From NCBI GenBank assembly GCA_026713405.1, contig JAPOON010000494.1, forward strand, positions 1 through 10,050: DNA of 10,050 nt, in the 5' to 3' direction. Source of the stretch: Gammaproteobacteria bacterium (GTDB lineage: Bacteria > Pseudomonadota > Gammaproteobacteria > Pseudomonadales > Azotimanducaceae_A). A model generated the notes under the pieces. That model worked only from the letters and a program-made list of their open reading frames with translations, did no database searches and was not told the DNA's origin. Positions 6,873 through 10,050 of this stretch are shown here, one piece after another. A program made the translations under genes and the position numbers. How positions within the stretch are numbered: position 1 is the stretch's first letter; the number at the start of each line of letters is the position of its first letter.

Positions 6873-7184
6873 GCGATGCGCCCGTGGTCATGCGGCCGTC
6901 CTGCCGTCCCCAGGGATGATGCGTTTCATGAATTCATCGAGTAGGGGTACCGTGAAAGCGGTATCTCCGTGACCGGGTGTCGATCGCCGGCACTGTAGCC
7001 CGCAACTCTCACAAACTTCCTGCTGCGCACGCCGATGCACTCGCCCCACGTGCCCGTGCTCCCTCCGGGCGCCTCTACGCCCTCGCGACGATAGTTGGTG
7101 AGAGTTGTGGGCTACCGCCTAACCTGGAAGGCACGGTCACGATCTGAAATCAGGTGTGGGCGGAGCCTGCGGCGCAAAACCGCA
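6873..7184. other. Convergent intergenic region (312 bp)
   Basis: This gap lies between the small plus-strand gene ending at 6872 and the minus-strand P450 gene ending at 7185. I see no convincing coding sequence. It holds the 122-bp inverted-repeat element described separately and several small hairpins: TACCG/CGGTA at 6948-6963, the palindrome ATGAATTCAT at 6928-6937, and TGCGG/CCGCA at 7168-7184 immediately after the P450 stop. None has a following T tract, so termination signals for the two facing genes are plausible but unproven. Confidence 0.6.
6995..7116. repeat. 122-bp element with 23-nt imperfect terminal inverted repeats
   Basis: Positions 6995-7017 (starting GTAGCCCGCAACTCTCAC) match the reverse complement of 7094-7116 (starting GTAGCCCACAACTCTCAC) at 21 of 23 positions. 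The 76-nt interior holds a GGGCG/CGCCC hairpin at 7067-7082. There is no ORF inside and no obvious adjacent target-site duplication. As RNA it would fold into a long stem in either direction, so it could terminate both facing genes. As DNA it looks like a small mobile or interspersed palindromic repeat (MITE/REP-like). Confidence 0.65.
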
Positions 7185-8606
7185 TCAGCCAGTGTTATCC
7201 GAGGCTGAACTACGGTTCATGCTCCGATTTGATGCTGTATCTGCGCGTATGGGGTCGAAACGCAGCGGCAGCCGATGTGTCGGGCGCAGCGTCGGCATGT
7301 AGCGGATGACGGGTGCGCGTTTTTCGGCAAGGCTCAGGTCGCGGGCGCGGAGAAGCTGCACGAAAAACGCTTTGACCGCCAGCATGGCGAAGTGCATGCC
7401 GAGGCACATGTGGCTGCCCTTGCCGAACGGTATGAAAGAGAACGGGTCTGCCCGCGATTCCGCCCCCTGTGGGAGAAAGCGCTCCGGGCGGAACATCTCG
7501 GGGCGCTCGAACAACTCCGGGTCTCGATGGCACATCTGCGGAGACAGAAAAATATGACTGTTCGCTGGAATGTGGTTGTCGAGAAAATCGAACGCCCTCA
7601 CGTTACGGCGCGGCAGCAATTGTACCGGCGAATACAGCCGTAACGTTTCCCGCAACACCGCATCGGCAATCGGCATGTCGCCGAGTTGATCGACGCCCGG
7701 CGAATCGTCCGATGCGGCCGCGAGAACTTCCGCGCGCACCCGCTGCTGCCAGTCGCGATGCCGGGCCAGGGAATACATCATCATCGTCATGGCGCTCGCC
7801 GTTGTTTCGTGCGCCGCGAAGAGCATGCCCATCATGTGCCCGACGATGTCGCGGTCCGCAAGAAGCCGGCCCTCGGCGTCCTCGAAGCAGGCGAGTTGTG
7901 AAAACATGTCCTTACCCGGCCGGTTACGTCGCTTTGGCACCTCGGCCAGCAGCCGCGCGCGCAGGCGGTCACGCGCCCGCAGAGCCCGCCAGCGGCGCGT
8001 GCCGGGAATCGGGATGCGGCTTCCCATCACGCCATCGATTACGCGCATGTTGTCCCGGTAGACCGCTTCGTTCCCGGGCGTGGGCTCGATGTCTGCGAAT
8101 ACCTGCAGACCGATGTCGAGGGCCAGGCGCCTCGCCAGGGGGTAGGCATCCGGTTCGCCATCCAGGCTGGACACGGTGCGCCGGATTATCGGTTGCATGG
8201 ATGCAAGATAGCGCCGCAGTGCGTCGGGCTTGAACAACCCGGTGAGCAGCCGCCGGTGCATGCGATGGTCTTCGAAGTCGCGAAGCATCAGGAAACCGCC
8301 GAAGAAGTCGAGTATCACTTCCCAACCCATCCGGGTGGAGAAATTTCTTTCCGCGTCGAGCAGCACCAGGCGATTCGCCACGGGCCCGGCGAGCACGACT
8401 ACCCGCCGATTGAACAGCACGCCGACGGTAAAGCAGTCGCCGTATCGGGCGCGCATCTCGATCAGAAAGTCAGCCGGATCCGGAAGCAGTGCACGCAGAT
8501 TGCCGAAATACCAGTGGCCCTTGGGGCCGGGCAGGTGTTCGAGCTGGGTATTCGGTTGGCGGGGGAGGCTGTCCGAAGCCACCTGAACGGCTGGTACGAA
8601 AGACAT
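7185..8606 (-). CDS. Cytochrome P450 (CYP120/CYP26-like appearance)
   Basis: A 473-residue heme monooxygenase. Motifs in order: proline-rich LPGPKGHWYFGNL (25-37), an I-helix oxygen-binding region MLFAAHETTA (261-270), the ExxR pair ETLR (320-323), the FRPERF segment (372-377) and the heme loop FIPFGKGSHMCLG (391-403), with Cys401 as axial ligand. There is no N-terminal membrane anchor, so it should be soluble. The block GFLMLRDFEDHRMHRRLLTG and the HETT I-helix resemble the CYP120/CYP26/CYP51-type group more than CYP101/CYP107 types, from memory only. Start is ATG 8606 (minus strand); the ribosome site is weak (GGGA 8 nt upstream). No ferredoxin or ferredoxin reductase is in the window, so redox partners must come from elsewhere. 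It diverges from a TetR gene 73 bp away, its probable regulator. Function: hydroxylation of an unknown hydrophobic molecule. Confidence 0.93.
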   Translation of the reverse strand: MSFVPAVQVASDSLPRQPNTQLEHLPGPKGHWYFGNLRALLPDPADFLIEMRARYGDCFTVGVLFNRRVVVLAGPVANRLVLLDAERNFSTRMGWEVILDFFGGFLMLRDFEDHRMHRRLLTGLFKPDALRRYLASMQPIIRRTVSSLDGEPDAYPLARRLALDIGLQVFADIEPTPGNEAVYRDNMRVIDGVMGSRIPIPGTRRWRALRARDRLRARLLAEVPKRRNRPGKDMFSQLACFEDAEGRLLADRDIVGHMMGMLFAAHETTASAMTMMMYSLARHRDWQQRVRAEVLAAASDDSPGVDQLGDMPIADAVLRETLRLYSPVQLLPRRNVRAFDFLDNHIPANSHIFLSPQMCHRDPELFERPEMFRPERFLPQGAESRADPFSFIPFGKGSHMCLGMHFAMLAVKAFFVQLLRARDLSLAEKRAPVIRYMPTLRPTHRLPLRFDPIRADTASNRSMNRSSASDNTG

Positions 8607-8631
8607 TGGCGGTTTCCCGTTCCGTGTACCC

Positions 8632-8640
8632 TGCTATTAT
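8632..8640 (+). promoter_or_regulatory. Extended -10 promoter of the TetR-family gene
   Basis: TGCTATTAT matches the TGnTATAAT extended -10 form with one mismatch in the hexamer. Transcription would start near 8647, about 33 nt before the ATG at 8680. No good -35 is seen, which is tolerated in extended -10 promoters. On the other strand the same bases offer GATAAT (8641-8636) as a -10 for the P450 gene, so the two promoters may overlap. Confidence 0.5.
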
Positions 8641-8671
8641 CCGAGCGATCACTATGTTTTCGTACTCGGAT
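8639..8671. promoter_or_regulatory. Candidate TetR-family operator between the P450 and tetR-like genes
   Basis: ATCCGAG (8639-8645) and CTCGGAT (8665-8671) are perfect inverted arms with a 19-bp spacer. The site overlaps the -10 boxes of both divergent genes, where a repressor of both would be expected to bind. The spacing is longer than in classical TetR operators, so the true site might be only part of this. Confidence 0.4.
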
Positions 8672-8679
8672 TCTCCGGC

Positions 8680-9321
8680 ATGCACAGTAACGAGCGCCCG
8701 AACGCCGCAACCCCAATGTATGCGCCGCGCAAACGGCCCAGGCAAGCCCGTGCGGTCGCGACCGTGACGGCCATTCTCGACGCCGCGGCTCGGATTCTCT
8801 CGGAGGACAGCTACGCCGCCGCGAGTACCAATCGAGTCGCCGAACGCGCCGGCGTCAGCATCGGGTCGCTTTACGAGTACTTCCCGGGCAAGGAAGCGAT
8901 CTTCGCGGAACTGCGCCGGCGGGAAGCCGCCAAGGCTTACACCGAATTCATCGCCGAACCCCACCCCGAACAGCCGCGCGATGTAATCCGCCACCTCGTC
9001 CGCGGCCGGCTCACTTGGATGCGCCGCGACCCGGCGCTCTACGCCGCCCTGGAAACCGAAGTGCCCCGCTTTGCCATCGCCGAAGTCGAAGCCGAGATCT
9101 TCGACGATTTCCTGGGCATCTCGCTGGCGTTCCTGGAAGTCCATCGCGAGCTGCTGCGCCCCGAGGCGGAGTTGCGGTTCCTGGCCGAATTCCTCATGCG
9201 CGCGGTGAGCGCCATGGCCAATGAGTACGGGTTGAGGGCACCCGACCAACTGGGCGACCCGCAACTTGAACAGGCGATGATCCAGATGGTGGAGCGCTAC
9301 CTGTTGAAGGACGATCGCTGA
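8680..9321 (+). CDS. TetR-family transcriptional regulator
   Basis: A 213-residue protein. The N-terminal three-helix DNA-binding domain is plain: ATVTAILDAAARILSED (27-43), then the helix-turn-helix STNRVAERAGVSIGSLYEYF (49-68) followed by PGKEAIFAEL. The remainder is helical, as in TetR ligand-binding domains, with no recognisable ligand signature. A basic lead of about 25 residues (RKRPRQARA) precedes the domain. ATG 8680 is used; ATG 8716 (residue 13) is an alternative, and neither has a good ribosome site. The gene is divergent from the P450, a classic arrangement in which the regulator represses itself and the enzyme until a ligand, often the enzyme substrate, binds (inference). No recognisable strong terminator follows; only a weak ATTGGG/CCCAAT hairpin at 9399-9420. 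Confidence 0.93.
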   Translation: MHSNERPNAATPMYAPRKRPRQARAVATVTAILDAAARILSEDSYAAASTNRVAERAGVSIGSLYEYFPGKEAIFAELRRREAAKAYTEFIAEPHPEQPRDVIRHLVRGRLTWMRRDPALYAALETEVPRFAIAEVEAEIFDDFLGISLAFLEVHRELLRPEAELRFLAEFLMRAVSAMANEYGLRAPDQLGDPQLEQAMIQMVERYLLKDDR

Positions 9322-9423
9322 CCGGGAGCCTCCAGCGTCTGCCGCGCCGCACGCCTGACTCGGTCGGGATTTGAAACTGCCGCAGAATGTCGACTCCAAT
9401 TGGGATTCGCTAGCCCCAATATC

Positions 9424-9453
9424 TTGAAATTCAGTGACGTTACCGTTGATAAT
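9424..9453 (+). promoter_or_regulatory. Sigma70-type promoter of the terminal ATPase gene
   Basis: TTGAAA (9424-9429) and GATAAT (9448-9453) are each one mismatch from consensus, with an 18-bp spacer, in a local AT-rich patch. Transcription would start near 9460, giving a very short leader of about 14 nt to the TTG start at 9474. This is the best promoter in the window by hexamer match. Confidence 0.6.
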
Positions 9454-9486
9454 CATGATATTCCACAGATTAGTTGTTGATTATCA
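9445..9486. repeat. Paired GTTGATWATCA boxes, possible operator
   Basis: GTTGATAATCA (9445-9455) and GTTGATTATCA (9476-9486) differ at one base and start 31 bp apart, about three helical turns. Their cores TGATAATCA and TGATTATCA are also exact reverse complements, so the pair is both a direct and an inverted repeat. The first box covers the -10, the second the start-codon region: a fitting place for a repressor to bind cooperatively. Confidence 0.45.
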
Positions 9487-10050
9487 CCAAATCCGAGCCA
9501 TCCATCGCTCGATTTCTGGACGCACGGCGGATGCTGGAAAAGCGATCGTGCTTCCTTTTCGGCCCCCGTCAAACGGGCAAATCGACACTGATCCGCCAGC
9601 AACTCGGCGATCTCCCCATCTACAACCTGCTCGATCAGGGGCTCTTTGTGCGTCTGGCGCGCAATCCGTCACTGATCCGGGAATCACTGACGCCCGGCAC
9701 GGCGAGCATCGTCATCGACGAGATTCAAAAAATGCCGGAGTTGCTGAACGAAGTGCAACTCATGATCGAGGAGCACGGCATCCGGTTCTTCCTGACGGGT
9801 TCCAGCGCCCGCGCACTACGACGGAAAGGCGTTAACCTGCTGGGGGGCCGGGCGCGCCCGTGGGCAATGCACCCGTTCGTTCGCATCGAACTCGGTAACC
9901 GGTTCCACCTCGACAGGGCGCTCGAGTACGGATTGCTGCCGCCCGTCTATTTTTCCGACGCTCCCAAGCAAGACCTGGAGGCCTACACGGGCGCCTATCT
10001 CACCGAAGAGGTCGCCGCCGAGGCCGTCGTGCGCAACATCGGTGCTTTCA
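9474..10050 (+). CDS. AAA_14/DUF4143-type ATPase, truncated by window end
   Basis: The frame is open from a TAG at 9471 to the window end, giving at least 192 residues; the C-terminus is missing. Walker A GPRQTGKST is encoded at 9561-9587, and Walker B IVIDEIQ has its Asp-Glu at 9717-9722. A sensor-like FLTGSSAR follows, then LLGGRARPWAMHPF. From about 9922, EYGLLPPVYFSDAP and AYLTEEVAAEAVVRNIGAF match the start of the DUF4143 region usual in this family. I place the start at TTG 9474 or 9477, because ATG 9531 would remove the helix (IARFLDARRMLEKR) that normally precedes Walker A. No Shine-Dalgarno is visible and the leader would be very short. These ATPases are common, often single, probably mobile or defence-like genes whose substrate is unknown. 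The family call is secure; function is not. Confidence 0.85.
   Translation, partial: MLIITKSEPSIARFLDARRMLEKRSCFLFGPRQTGKSTLIRQQLGDLPIYNLLDQGLFVRLARNPSLIRESLTPGTASIVIDEIQKMPELLNEVQLMIEEHGIRFFLTGSSARALRRKGVNLLGGRARPWAMHPFVRIELGNRFHLDRALEYGLLPPVYFSDAPKQDLEAYTGAYLTEEVAAEAVVRNIGAF

Noticed and set aside
9399..9420. ATTGGG/CCCAAT hairpin after the TetR gene as an intrinsic terminator
   Set aside because: Only six pairs, a 10-nt loop and no T tract; too weak to call.
9434..9835. Plus-strand open frame of 133 codons at the end of the window
   Set aside because: The neighbouring frame carries clear Walker A, Walker B and DUF4143 features through the same bases, so this frame is an overlap artefact.

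Overview
This is GC-rich bacterial DNA with dense, short-spaced genes. The TonB-dependent outer-membrane receptor shows the organism is Gram-negative. Its TonB-box/plug wording (EEVIVTAQRREENLQEVPIS) is typical of gammaproteobacteria and sphingomonads that take up large hydrophobic or complex substrates. I lean towards a gammaproteobacterium, but one window cannot settle this.

Layout, left to right. (1) Positions 2-181 hold the C-terminal end of a LacI/GalR-family repressor. (2) Positions 302-824 hold a compact toxin-antitoxin pair: a ribbon-helix-helix antitoxin and an overlapping ParE/RelE-type toxin. (3) At 1051-1066 lies a perfect 16-bp LacI-type operator, just upstream of a large TonB-dependent receptor gene (1104-3623). 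(4) After a strong intercistronic hairpin come three same-strand genes, 3761-6872: a phytoene-desaturase-like (COG1233/PYROXD2-like) FAD oxidoreductase, a nitrilase-superfamily C-N hydrolase and an unrecognised 95-residue protein. (5) The convergent gap 6873-7184 contains a 122-bp element bounded by 23-nt near-perfect inverted repeats. (6) A cytochrome P450 gene (minus strand, 7185-8606) and a TetR-family regulator (plus strand, 8680-9321) diverge from a 73-bp control region with an extended -10 box and a 7-bp inverted repeat. (7) A well-formed promoter with two related boxes 31 bp apart leads into an AAA_14/DUF4143-type ATPase that runs off the window end (9474-10050).

Working model (inference): the receptor imports an unknown, probably bulky substrate under LacI-type control. 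The oxidoreductase, the C-N hydrolase and perhaps the P450 then process it through dehydrogenation, amide/nitrile-type C-N cleavage and hydroxylation. The P450 appears to be a separate unit under its divergent TetR regulator. The toxin-antitoxin pair sits between the LacI-family gene and the operator it may recognise, so it is probably an insertion into an older regulator-receptor unit. I saw no tRNA, rRNA, CRISPR array, transposase or integrase.
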